64,000 nt of DNA from Theristus sp. LFF4_11 (Eukaryota > Nematoda > Chromadorea > Monhysterida > Xyalidae), in the NCBI GenBank assembly GCA_030248135.1, contig JASANC010001336.1, forward strand, positions 36,001 through 100,000, given 5' to 3'. Positions 1 through 11,150 of the stretch are shown in pieces. The translations under genes and the position numbers were made by a program. Within the stretch, counting starts at the first letter, position 1. Every line of letters starts with the position of its first letter. The notes beneath the pieces were generated by a model, which was given only the letters and a program-made list of their open reading frames with translations, was not told the origin of the DNA and did not search any database.

Positions 1-394
1 TTTGAAAAAAGTTTGAACTTTTTTTGTTTTTAAAAATCGGGTTGCAAAACGCACATCGACATCGGCATTGCAAGTTGCACTTTGGATTCAAAACAAGTAA
101 ATTTCATTGAAATTGATACTCCATGTTTCATTTTCAAATTGATACTCCATGCTTATGAGCGATAATTTCACCGTAACGCTTGATGGGCAACTGGCAATTG
201 TTGCCGCTCAAAACTTGACGAGCGACTGCGAAAGATGTAACAAAACCGTCTTTGAAAAAAGTTTGTTTTTAATTGGGTCGAAATGGTATTTACCATCCAT
301 TTTCACTTTGCAAAATGTTTGGGTCATGTTGGGGTAAACGGGTAAAAAGAAGCAATGGCTGCAAAACGAAATTATAAACGTCACTTTTTTGTTT

Positions 395-1330
395 TTTCTA
401 TTCATTTTTACTTTAGAAAAAAGGTTTGGCTTATGTTAGGGTAACCGGGTAAAAGAAGCATTAACTTTTTAAAACGGGTATTTTTTAATGAAAAAAACGT
501 TAATTTTTATATTTTTTATTCAATCTTACTTAACTTACAAAAAGGCTTGACTTAGGTTAGGGTGAACGGGTAAAAATAGCAAAATCATAAACTTTGCATT
601 TTCACTTTACAAAAAAGGCTTGGCTTAGGTAAACGGGTAAAAAAGCATTAGCTTTTTAAAACGGTTAAATAAAAAAAACGTTAGTTTTTATATTTTTTAT
701 TCAATTTTAGTTCACTTACAAAAAAGATTGATTTAGGTTAGGGTGAACGGATAAAAATAGCAAAATCATAAACTTCGCATTTTCACTTTACAAAAAAGGC
801 TTGGCTTAGGTAAACGGGTAAAAAGCATTAGCTTTTTAAAACGGATAAATGAAAAAAACGTTAGTTTTTATATTTTTTATTCAGTTTTACTTCATTTACA
901 AAAAGGCTTGCCTTCGGTTAGAGTAAACGGGTAAAAATAGCAAAATCATAAACTTTGCATTTTCACTTTACAAAAAAGGCTTGGCTTAGGTAAACGGGTA
1001 AAAAAACATTAGCTTTTAAAAACGGGTAAATAAAAAAGACGTTAGTTTTTATATTTTTTATTCAATTTTAGTTCACTTACAAAAAAGATTGATTTAGGTT
1101 AGGGTGAACGGATAAAAATAGCAAAATCATAAACTTTGCATTTTCACATTACAAAAAAGGCTTGGCTTAGGTAAACGGGTAAAAAAGCATTAGCTTTTTA
1201 AAACGGGTAAATGAAAAAAACGTTAGTTTTTTTATTTTTTATTCAATTTTACTTCACTTACAAAAAGGCTTGCCTTCGGTTAGAGTAAACGGGTAAAAAT
1301 AGCAAAATCATAAACTTCGCATTTTTTTAT
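395..1330. repeat. ~180-bp tandem repeat array with degenerate telomere-like motif
   Basis: About five tandem units are visible. The phrase GGCTTGGCTTAGGTAAACGGG recurs near 617, 798, 978 and 1158, a spacing of about 180 bp. Each unit has two related halves: one carries GGCTTGGCTTAGG, the other GATTTAGGTTAGGGTGAACGG or GCCTTCGGTTAGAGTAAACGG. Both halves share AT-rich filler. Related sequence occurs on the opposite strand around 12180-12360. The TTAGGG-like words are interspersed, not contiguous, so this is satellite-like DNA rather than a telomere. I see no gene in 1-394. Confidence 0.8.
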
Positions 1331-2631
1331 TTATTTAAATACATTAAAAAATATTGTGTTGTAGGTGACTTCACGGCAGCACAAGGTAAATTTTCTTCAG
1401 GGTTATTATTCAGTAAACGTTACTGTTTTTTCTTTCTAAGTCAATGCCACTTCACCAAAAAGGCTTGGCATTGATTAAGCCACATACGCTCGGGTCAATA
1501 GGCTAGTATTAATTATGTCTTGTCTGGTTGTGATCTTCGGAAGAGAACCTGTTGTGTGGTTGCTTCATCAGTGAACGAAAAGCGATAGAATAATCCTAGA
1601 AACGGTTGCTATGCAAATTGTTGCGATACGTGTAAATATACATGTTATGCAAGCCCCAGAAGAATTGCATTGTGTGTCAAAAGGTGCTTGGGGCACAGGT
1701 AAACGATAAAATGTATCCCGACGATTAGAAATAATAAATAAGAAGAGCATGAAAAAGTTTGAATACAGCTTCGCAGTGGTTGGTATTTTTATTTAAAAAT
1801 AGCTCCAATTCTTTTTCTCGATATTTCACGCTCTAGTTTTGTCTATGGTTTATAATTGTCTGGCAGTGTAGCAGCAATCCGAATTCGGGTGTTTTCATTG
1901 CAGCAACGCAACGGAACGTAAAAAAATGTTCTATGTTTGCGTTAACCAAGTCAAAACACCAGTTCCAAATTTTTTTTTAATATTTGAAGCACGCCCCCCA
2001 CCGATTCCGGAAACCCGAAGGTACCAAACTCCGGTGGGATTGGGGAACGGACGGCTCACCATCCCGTGGAACCAATACCCTCGCCACGTGAGGGGGACAA
2101 CCTCTAAGCCCCGCTCTGTCCTGGGGGCACCAGTGATCTTAGCCCGATTTATGCTGTTGTGCTGTGCTGTCTGGTTGGTTTCTGGAAAACACGACGACGA
2201 CGACGCTGGCTGGTTCCTTATCAAGCAAATGTTGAATGACTCGAATGTCGGTAGTGGTAGTTGGTTTGTCCTATTCGTTCGTCGACGACCGGATCGGACC
2301 GGACCGAGTGATCCGCACCCGGACCCGACCCGACAACAAAATTGGGCAGCGGCAAATCAAACGTGGCACGAAACAGGCAAGTCGTTCAAAATGAATAAAA
2401 ATGGCTTGGTTTGATATTGAATTATATCATTGACTGATTGATGCTGCGGCCTGAAGAACTGCAATGCCACCAGCTTTTTGCGTATGCGCACCGTCCGATT
2501 CTGTCCCGGCCGGAAGAGGCTTCGGTTCGTTCGCATGCCAGGGCGTCTGTCGTCCGTGCTGGGTGAGATGAGAGCACCGATTGGACAAAGTGAAAAGTGA
2601 AAAGTGTGTGGCACAACGTGAATGGTGACAC
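1331..2631. other. Intergenic stretch with no gene seen
   Basis: The open frames here are short and show no recognisable domains. A segment around 1990-2040 (a TTCCGGAAACC-type motif followed by ACCAAACTCCGG) resembles sequence near 9714 and 25367. It is probably a piece of dispersed repeat. Confidence 0.4.
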
Positions 2632-2639
2632 ATTGAGAC

Positions 2640-4333
2640 TAGGGTTAGGGGTAGGGTTGTTAAAAAAAACAAAAATCGTCATTTTTGTTTTTTTTTAAAA
2701 AAAATTTTTTTTTTTTAAATTTCAAAAATCAAAGTTGTGCTAAATCAATCAGGGAGTCCGAAGAACCACATATGATATGCAAGCGCCTCCCGAATGACTC
2801 CCGTATGGCGGAACTTTGCATATTTTGTTTTGGTGACCTCAATTACCCCTTTTCCAAACCGTCACCATGCCTCTTCTTGTGTTTTGACCTCCAAAACGTC
2901 ACTAATTGTCCCCAGCTAAGCTAATGCTAAAGTGAAGACAAACATACCGCCTTGAAATTCGATCAATTCTTCTGATGGTGTCGCGACGACACGACACGAA
3001 GCAGCAACCAGACAACGTAGCGCTTGCAAACGGAGCAGCGAGCACAATCGGACGCTCTGCGAGGCGAATCGTCACCTTATCTGCATCGGAAATGGTAGGC
3101 TAAGCTTTGGGACGCTCAAAAACTTCATCGCAGATGTTGTCGAAGCCTAAAATCAGTCGGTAAAACGGCCCAAAATCGATGCTAAAGGTTTGAGGTTTCA
3201 AAGATTTTTGTTGTTGTTGTGAAATGAGGTTTTAGAGTTAGAGGAAAATTTTTCGAATTTTTTTTTTTAAAAAAAAAATCGGCATTTTTGTTTTTTTTTT
3301 AATCACTTTTTTTTTTAAAAAAATTTCATTTTTGTTTAACAACCCTAGTTAGGGGCTTTGAAAAAAAAAATTTTTATTTTTTTTTCGTTAAAAAAAAAAA
3401 TTTGGATTTTTTTTTCAAACTTAAAAAAAAAATTTTTCTTCTACTTTGCTCTGAAAATTCGATTTATGGCATAATTTTTTGAAAATTCAAACCAAATTTT
3501 CTTCCCAACTTCTTTGTGTGCTTAGGTAAATGTCATTATTTGGTCATTTTGACCGACGTACTCCATGTTTTTCGATTTGGATGACTTCTAGATTCAATTT
3601 TTAGCGTTGAAATGACTTAACTGAATTGAAATATCGTTTCAGAAATCGTTTTCTTGCAACTTAGAACATGTTTTTCAGTCGGTAGGCATGAGATGAACTA
3701 TATCTTGTTGATTGGCGTTGTTATAGGTTAAATGGAGTTGTGCGTATTTGTTAAACAATGAGCGGAGATGTTGGTTAATACCACATCACACGACCGTTTT
3801 TCAGATACCCGATAACATGGCCACATGTTAAAATTGGTGTGAGCTAAATAACGTGTTAAACTGCGTTGTCAGTTGCCGCAACGTGATCGCGAAATCATGG
3901 TACGTGTTTTCGATACGATATTTGAAGAGTGGGCTCTGCATGTGGCAGATAGCATAGCTGGTTGAACCTGAAGTAAGTGTCTGGGGGGGGCGACCGGGTG
4001 ACAGGGGTGCGACTTAGTACAGCAAACAGGAATTTTTGAACACAGTCAAATTTTGGTAATTTAATGGTAAAGAGGAACCCTAAGAACGGTTCAATATTCA
4101 AGTACACGTGAATTGCCCTGTTTTACTGTTGAAAATGCAACTTTCCCTTATGAAATGGACATAATTTCAATAAAACACGATTTTCGCTCTTATAGTTTCC
4201 CGGATCGTTTGAAAATAGTTAGATGACTCAGCTCGACGAGACGCTTCGAACAACCTAACTTGTAAAAAAAATTTTTTTTTTAAATTTTTTTTAATTAAAA
4301 AAAAATCCGGATTTTTTTTTTCCCCTAATTCTA
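2640..4333 (+). mobile_element. hAT-like element, family B (TAGGGTTAGGGG termini)
   Basis: The element starts TAGGGTTAGGGG and ends in a decayed CCCCTAATTCTA. Exact 8-bp duplications ATTGAGAC flank it (2632-2639 and 4334-4341). It has no transposase frame. The subterminal zones are long runs of A and T, and the centre shares unique sequence with copies at 10022-10884, 14318-15359 and 42022-43057. A family C element is inserted in its left end. A TAGGG terminus with an 8-bp duplication fits the hAT superfamily; that assignment is inference. Confidence 0.85.
2652..3347 (+). mobile_element. hAT-like element, family C (TAGGGTTGTTAAA termini), nested in family B
   Basis: This 696-bp copy begins TAGGGTTGTTAAA and ends TTTAACAACCCTA. 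It interrupts the left terminus of the surrounding family B element and is flanked by GTTAGGGG on both sides (2644-2651 and 3348-3355). The inner sequence matches copies at 8875-9487, 38131-38870 and 40072-40739. It has no coding capacity. Confidence 0.85.
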
Positions 4334-4456
4334 ATTGAGACGCATCACTAGCAGATGAAATTTTGAATGTCAAAAAAAGAAGGAAAATCGAAATCGAAAA
4401 CGGGAAAACTGGTCGGACTTGTGCAGCGTTTTCGACGCTACTCCAATTCACTCACA

Positions 4457-6971
4457 ATGCCACTCGATTTCCAGGACGACAGCAACAGTCTGCTGGACGA
4501 TGTGCTAAAAGCCACTGAGAACATCTAATCAGAGTCCGTGTCGCCAACGTCAACGTGTGCACCGGCAGCACTCGCACCGAACGTTGCTGATCAGCAGCAA
4601 GCAAGCACATCAAACGCGCTGTCGATTGACAATGGTTGGTTGTGTCTGTGAAATTTGCAAATCATCCGTCTGTTTCATGCTGTGTGCAGTCATCAGAGTT
4701 TTCAAGTTGATTTACATTTCCGTGCGTGTTTGCACGTGAACGTGAAATTTCGGTTGTGTGTGTCAACGACAAGCGCTTTGTTCAGAGCACGTGACGTCAT
4801 TTTGGTTTCCGGTCCGACACGGTTTGACAAAATCGGTGATTTTCTTGAGTTTCATTGCATTGTTGTTGCAGTGAACGGCAACATCGAGCGTGACGGTCAT
4901 TATTACGAGCGATGTGCGCAGGTGAGCCGGCACAAGCTCGAATCGCAGTGTCGCGACGCAGACGCCGTGTTGCACGCGGACACAGCCTCCGAGCAAGGCA
5001 CGCATTTGCTGCGTTTATTTTGTTGTTCTTGGGATTTTGGGCGATGTTTTCAGCCAGAAAAGCGTACCGAACGCCGTCGAGCAGGGCGTCCATCGAGTTT
5101 TCTCTGTCATTAAGTGCCTATACAATACACCCCTCGGCGGGGCTCGACCCCCCCCCCCCGAACGCACAGACAAGAGTCTGACGCGCTATTATTACCAGGC
5201 CACGAGGGGAACTTATCCATCATTCCTAAGTTGTCGTTGTTGTTGTTGTTACTTTGGTCCATCATGTGTGTGTGTTTCGCAATTGAAGCAACAACTTTTA
5301 ACTTTCAACTTTCAACTTTTGTTGAACAACTTCTGTTTTCTTCCGACGATCGTTCGCGCACTTTTAGCAGCCGGCTTCATTCGCCTGGCGGTTGGCAAGG
5401 CGCGTCTCCTGATGCGCAAGAAACTGACGAAATTCGAGCAGCTCGTCCAGAAGAAGCTGGTGAGTGGTTGGAAAGAACAGTGTTCTAGCTGGTGTGACTG
5501 TCATTTTCGGTTTGTCTTGTAAAAATGCACAGAAGCAGCGTGTGTTTCACGAACAATATTACCTTTTTTTGTGGCACACTTTGTTTGTTTGTTTTTTGTG
5601 CAGAACCCAGTTGCGGACGACCCGTGTTCTGCGTTGCTGGGCGATCTAACGGGCTACTGGGACTTGTTGCAAACCGACCTGGCCGACGTGCTGGCCTGCT
5701 TCGATGTGGTTGATGAGTATCAGCGCAACAATTGGCAGGCATTTCCTGAAGGACAGGTGAGATTCTTGTGAATTTCCGAGGAAATTTCCTGGTTGACGAA
5801 ATGACCATTGTGTTCTTGTTTGTTTACTGAGATTTTCATCGAGAATGATTGGTGTCGGTTGCTTTTGCTATGTGTTTCGACGCAAAGGCTTCACGAAGAG
5901 ATGAAAGTTTAGTTAGGGATAGTCAGGTCTTGGCAGAATCACCCAGTGGTTTTTTTAAGTTTATTGGTGGATCACATTTTGACAAATATGACTTCTAGAG
6001 CAACGTGTTCGGGTTCTTTGCACGTGTTTGGGGTTGAACCACCGGAGTTCAGCGCCTTCGGGTTTCTGAGACTGATTGGAAAGCTACAAATCAAATCAAA
6101 AAGACACCAGCCCGCATTTCAGCTGCCGGAGATCGCAGCGGCGCAGTACTCGGCGCTGAACACGTCCGATACGGACTCGACCGACTCCTCGGTGAACAGC
6201 GCCCGTTCGCTGACGCCGTCGCCCAATCGCATTATTACTCTATCTTTGCACAGAGAAAGTTCACATATACAGTCCATCTGTAAAAGATATGCAACATGAC
6301 GTCATGACCAACCAATCAGCGCTGAGAATAGTTCATGACTAACCAGTCAGCGATGAGAATTACTACGACCAACCAATCAGCTAGTTGCGTATATTCGCAA
6401 GATAGACTGTACATGCAACATGCAAATCGTCAGACAGAACTTCTCAGTAGCAAGAAAAACCCCAAAAAACCAATTCCATCTCCCGTTTTTGTGCAGGCCA
6501 ACACGCGCGCAACTGGTCCGCAATCCTGCATGCGTGCACCGACGAAGCCGTTCGTTCCTCGATCGTCTGTCCACCTTGAACGCGCAACGATCGTGCAACG
6601 GTGGTGAAGAGTGAGTACTCAGAAGAACAAACAATTGAACGAGAGGTTTAAAAATCAACCAATTTGTATGGTGGTTCTCTGCACTTCGACCTGGCCAACG
6701 TATGCAGAAGAGGGTGGCATTATCCAGTGATGTGCCCCTCTTAAACCATTTGAGTAGAAAACTTGCTTTGGCTGACTGAGCAGTGCGTCTGATTTGGGTG
6801 TGAAAATATTGAATTGAAATGAACCAAACCAATGCAGTTCAAATTAGAGATTGTTCAAGCTTAGCGATCCAGATTCCAGATCCACGTCGTCACCTTTCTT
6901 TCACCCCCTCTCCCCTCTCTTCATCTTCTTATTCCAGATTAAAAAGCGGCGCGTCAATGCAGCGTTTCTGA
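4457..6971 (+). CDS. DLGAP: DLGAP/SAPAP (GKAP) family scaffold protein, 5' end uncertain
   Basis: This is probably the C-terminal GKAP domain of a disks-large-associated scaffold; vertebrate members link PSD-95 and Shank at synapses. Exons: 4457 (or 4533)-4634, 4872-4997, 5371-5459, 5604-5756, 6123 to about 6230, 6497-6610, 6938-6971. Phases agree, except that the donor of the fifth exon was not resolved. Family signatures seen are NIERDGHYYERC, then KARLLMRKKLTKFEQLVQK, then DLTGYWDLLQTDLADV and RNNWQ, in the family order. A basic tail follows, with stop TGA at 6969. Oddities: the intron after 4997 has a GC donor, a SINE lies inside it, and an in-frame TAA sits at 4526-4528 in the first exon. 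Either that exon really starts at the acceptor before 4533, or the 5' end is broken. Upstream exons may lie outside the window. The domain call is firm; the ends are not. Confidence 0.72.
5021..5214 (-). mobile_element. tRNA-derived SINE in DLGAP intron
   Basis: On the minus strand it opens with a tRNA-like head: box A-like GTGGCCTGG, then a box B-like GGTCGAGCCCC after a poly-G stretch. The body AGGCACTTAATGACAGAGAA follows, and then a tail of short GTT/AAC repeats. Sister copies lie at 20446-20632 (+), 26417-26612 (-) and 36640-36836 (-). The copy sits in the intron between the second and third DLGAP exons. Confidence 0.8.
6238..6425. repeat. Intronic MITE-like repeat with CCAATCAGC motifs
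   Basis: Three copies of a (G)ACCAACCAATCAGC-like motif (6304-6385) lie between TACAGTCCATCT and AGATAGACTGTAC, which are imperfect inverted repeats. The motif resembles the TA-flanked family F elements elsewhere in the window. Boundaries are approximate. Confidence 0.4.
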
Positions 6972-8526
6972 CCGCTGGTGTCACCACGTATTTCATTCTA
7001 ATTCGACGGCGTTTTGTTTCGTACGCCCGTTTCATCCGTTTGCCGAGTTCTGTTGAGTTTTCTTTTGATTTTCGATTCAACTTCTACTTATTCAATATTA
7101 AGGTTTCTCACGATGAGTGAAATGCTTTGCGCTGTCGTTTTTGAAAGCTCACAATAATTATTTCTCTCTCTCACACAGATTCCCACATCCACACAAAGCC
7201 GATACTGGCGCGTGTCGGGTCTACCTACGGTGACAATATTTCTGTTCTCGGTGTTCTTGCTGTTTCTAACGTCTGTGTGGCCGGTATTACGCTACACGGA
7301 TTCTTGTTTTTGGTTGATTTTTGTTGAATGTGATGATTAGGTTGTTTGTTTTTGTTTAAAACTGTGAATGCAACTGTGCCGCCATTGTTATTGATTGTTG
7401 ATTGAAAAAAGATAAATAAAGTTGGCTTGTGAAATCGAAACGATTGCTTGCTAGTGCTACATTGTGCTTGTGCATTGCTCAGCAGAGAAACAACGTTCTG
7501 TTCGGAAGCGGCTTTTAAAATAATGTGTGTGTTGTGTTTAGAGAACAATAACACGAAAGTTGTCAGAATGACCTTGTCAGAATGAGTTTTTTGGACCTGC
7601 TTCGGTGCTTCCACTGATTTCGGAAAAGTAAAATACAATTCAAGAAACAATTTGAAGCAATGACGAATGAATGCGAATGAAAAAAAAATCAAAAAAGCGA
7701 GTGAACGTGAGTTCGTCTTCGTTTGCATTTTATCCTGGGCAACCACATTTTTCGTTTTTACTTGGTCAGAGTTCTGATTTGATTGTTTGGTTCCAGAAGT
7801 GAACACTGAAACCCAATCTGTCAGACTTTCTGTTTCCAGAAGAATAAAACAACATTGAAATTCTTAATGCCACCGCCGCAAGCAGATCCTCGTACACGAA
7901 ATCTGTCTTAAACTTGAAGCCATTGCTTTGCACTCTGCTTTTTTGGCGTTGTTTGTTTCGTTTCTGCCTTTCTTGTGTGTTATGGTCGCGTGCACGTGCA
8001 CTGTCACCCAGACTCCGCCCCTCCTGTGTTATAGTGGAGTGGACCACCACCACCGTACATGTACTTTTAAATATGAAGCCGTACGCTTCGCAGTACATTC
8101 ATCATGCACAGGGAATATCGCTGAGTTCGCCTGTGAAAAAAATAAAGGGAATGGGGACAAAACAAACAGTGCAGCGCAGTATTCCAAAAATAAGCAAGCT
8201 AATGATTTCAGTCTTTCCTAAACAAAACAAACCGCACATATAGCGCCACGATGCAAGTGTGTGTGTAATCAGTTTTCATTTCACTAAACGTTTTTTTTTG
8301 TAAACCAACGACTAAAAGTTTAAATTCGACTTAAAAGATTGGAAATCCAGAAAGGGCAAGCATATCAAAAGAGCAGAAACATAAACAGACGGTGCAACAT
8401 AAACACAATAGTGACTTCTCAAAAGCATCCACAGTTTTTGGTTCACGATCACAAAAACAGTCGTTTTGCTGTAGTTTTCACACATTTTGAAAGAGCAAAA
8501 TAAACCGTGTTTACGGCACACATTCT
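6972..8526. other. Intergenic region downstream of DLGAP, no gene seen
   Basis: Open frames on both strands here are low-complexity or lack family motifs. I see no exon chain, RNA gene or delimited transposon. Confidence 0.4.
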
Positions 8527-8874
8527 ATTGGGGGGAGGGGGGGGGAGGGGTTTGGGTGGCTGGTTGATATAGACATCCACTGTTCAAAAACCTTCAAAAA
8601 CGCACAAGAACGTTCAAGAACATACAAGCAGGGTGCTTGCAGGGACGCTGGGAATTCACAATGAGAAGCGAAATGTCACCTTTGCATTGTGCATTGCAAA
8701 TGTTAAGCCAAGCATCGCAACCCCCCTCCCCAGAGCACCAGAGACCGTCGGGTAGGGGTGGGGGTGGGGGGCACCGTGCAACCCCCTAAAACCGGACACT
8801 CCCCCCCATCGGACCCCCCCCTCGAAAATTTGGCCGATACCCCCCACCCCCATGAAATTTTGTCTGGCGGAGAC
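8527..8874. mobile_element. Fragment of G/C-run hAT-like element (family A type)
   Basis: Long G and C runs are joined by family A unique words such as GACCGTCGGG, TCGAAAATTTGGCCGA and CATGAAATTTTGTCTGGCGG. These match the inside of the intact copy at 13303-13888. No terminal repeat is visible at its left end. Confidence 0.6.
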
Positions 8875-9487
8875 TAGGGTTGTTAAAAAAACAAAAATCG
8901 TCATTTTTGACGATGACGATGAGTCATTAAAAATGACTCCCGTATGGCGGAACTTTGGAGATTTTGTTTTGGTGACCTCAATTACCCCTTTTCCAAACCG
9001 TTACCTTGCCTCTTCTAGTGTTTTGACCCCCAAAACGTCACTTATTGTCCCCAGCCCAAGTGAAAATACACATACCGGCTTGAAATTCGATCAAATCTGA
9101 TGATGTGTCGCGACGGCAGGACATGAAACGGCAACCAGACAACGTAACGATTGCAAACGGAGCAGCTTGGACGCTCAAATTTAGATTGCGAGGCGAATCG
9201 TCAGCTTATCTGCATCGGAAATGGTAAGCCAACCTTTGGGACGCTCAAAAACTTCATCGCAGTGTTGTATAAGCCTGAAATCAGTCGGTAAAACGGTCCA
9301 AAATCGACCGCTAAAGGGTTTACGAGGTAATATCAAAGAAAATTTTTGTTGAACTTTCGAAAAATTGTGCCAAAATTGAGGTTTTCAGAGCATATTAGAG
9401 GAAAATTTTTCGAATTTAAAAAAAATCGGCATTTTTGTTTTTTTTTATCACTTTAAAAAAAAATTTGATTTTTGTTTAACAACCCTA
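8875..9487 (+). mobile_element. Family C hAT-like element without matching target duplication
   Basis: The copy runs from TAGGGTTGTTAAA to AACAACCCTA. The left flank is family A sequence and the right flank is family A2 sequence, and the adjoining 8-mers (GCGGAGAC and CCGTGAGG) do not match. The body is shorter and more diverged than 38131-38870. Confidence 0.75.
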
Positions 9488-9665
9488 CCGTGAGGGGGGG
9501 GGGTGCGATCCCGTGTTTTCTCGCCGAGGGGGGTGGTGGGGGCAGAGGGGGGGTACACGGGTATCTGCCCGTGCACGGGCAGGATTTTCGGCTGAGGGGG
9601 GTACCCCCCCCCCCGCACTTTCGCTACTGCGCGGGGGGGGCATGTGACTTTGGGGGGGGCGGTCA
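9488..9665. mobile_element. Fragment of G/C-run hAT-like element (family A2 end, then A3-type sequence)
   Basis: It contains CGGGTATCTGCCCGTGCACG and GCACTTTCGCTACTG. It then continues into a GGGGGGCGGTCAAAATTTTG segment like the one next to the family A2 copy in the PPIL1 intron. Confidence 0.6.
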
Positions 9666-10021
9666 AAATTTTGAAATTAGATAGATTAATTTTTTTTTTA
9701 ATTTATTTGTTTGCGCGCCGGTTCCGGAAACCCTAAGGTACCAAACTGCTGGCGCTTCTTTTTTAAAACGCACGCGCACCTCTCATCCGCATGCTCATGC
9801 TCATGATCCACTAGCGCGCGTGCACACGCTCCGGCCTCAACAAAAACTTGTTCAAAACGCAATTGTTCTGACATCTTCTTTCTTGAAAAGGCTTGGCTTA
9901 GGTTAGGATTATGTTAGGATCAGGTTTGGCTTAAAATTAGGCTTTAGGATTAGGATTTGAATTTGGTCCGTTTAAGCAATGTCCGACAACGAGCGTGTTT
10001 TACCTGAAGCGGATTTTAGAA

Positions 10022-10884
10022 AAGAAGGGCAGCCACTTCTTTGTGTGCTTAGGTACATGTCATTATTTGGTCATTTTAACCGACGTACTCCATGTTTTTC
10101 GATTTGGATGACTTCTAGAGTCAATTTTTAGCGTTGAAATGACTTAACTGAATTGAAATATCGTTTCAGAAATCGTTTTCTTGCAACTTAGAACATGTTT
10201 TTTCAGTCGGTAGGCCATGAGATGAACATGATATTTTGTTGATTGGCGTATGTTATAGGACTACAATGGAGTTGTGCGATATATTGTTAAACAATTGGAG
10301 CGGAGATGTTGGTTAATACCACATCACACGACCGTTTTTCAGATACCCGATAACATGGCCACATGTTAAAACTTGCGTGCTGAGCTAAACTAACGTGTTA
10401 AACTTGCGTCTGTCAGTTGCCCGCAACGTGATCGCGAAATCATGGTACGTGTTTTCGATACGATGATTTGAAGAGTGGGCTCTCGCCATGTGGCAGATAG
10501 TATAGCTGGTTGAACCTGAAAGTAAGTGTCTTGGGGGGGGGCGACCGGGTCGACAGGGGTTGCCGACTTAGCTACAGCAAACAGGAATTTTTGAACACAG
10601 TCAAATTTTGGTAATTTTCTAAAGAGGAACAACTAAGAACGGTTCAATATTCAAGTACACGTCGAAAATTGTCCTGTTTTACTGTTGAAAATGCAACTTT
10701 CCCTCTATGAAATGGACATAATTTCAATAAAACACGATTTTCGCTCTTATAGTTTTCCGGATCGTTCTGAAAATAGTCTCAGCTCGACGAGACGCTTCGA
10801 ACAAACCTAACTTGTAAAAAAAAATTCAAAAAAAATTTTTTTTTTTAATTTAAAAAAAAATCCGGATTTTTTTCCCTAACCCTA
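10022..10884 (+). mobile_element. 5'-truncated family B hAT-like element
   Basis: From CTTCTTTGTGTGCTTAGG onward it matches the intact copy at 42022-43057 and ends TCCCTAACCCTA. The left terminus is missing. The region 9666-10021 before it contains a TTAGG-rich stretch near 9895-9960 and no gene. Confidence 0.75.
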
Positions 10885-11065
10885 CCCCCCCCCCCACCCC
10901 CCCCCCCTCGCCCACGGTACTGTCAGAGAATTTTTTTAGATAGATAATAGCTAAGCCGAAAAAACCTTTCTGATAGAGATATTAATAGATTTGAAATTTT
11001 TTTGGGGGGGGGCGGCCCCCCAGCCCCCCCCCCCCTAGAACAACTATGCACGGTACTGGTCGTGG
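10885..11065. mobile_element. Fragments of G/C-run elements (families A and A3)
   Basis: A GCCCACGGTACTG end is followed by AGATAGATAATAGC-type A3 sequence. This ends CTAGAACAACTATG, and a second CACGGTACTG follows. It looks like an A3 fragment inside the end of a family A element, but the boundaries are not clean. Confidence 0.5.
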
Positions 11066-11150
11066 TTCTCGTTTAGGGTTGTTAAAAAAAACAAAAATCG
11101 TCATTTTTGTTTAAAAAAAAATAAAAAAAAAATTTCAAAAATCAAAGTTG

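Noticed and set aside
395..1330. A chromosome-end telomere
   Set aside because: TTAGGG-like words are spaced through a 180-bp unit rather than in uninterrupted arrays.
395..1330. A CRISPR-like repeat/spacer array
   Set aside because: The genome is eukaryotic, the units are about 180 bp, and there are no unique spacers of constant length.
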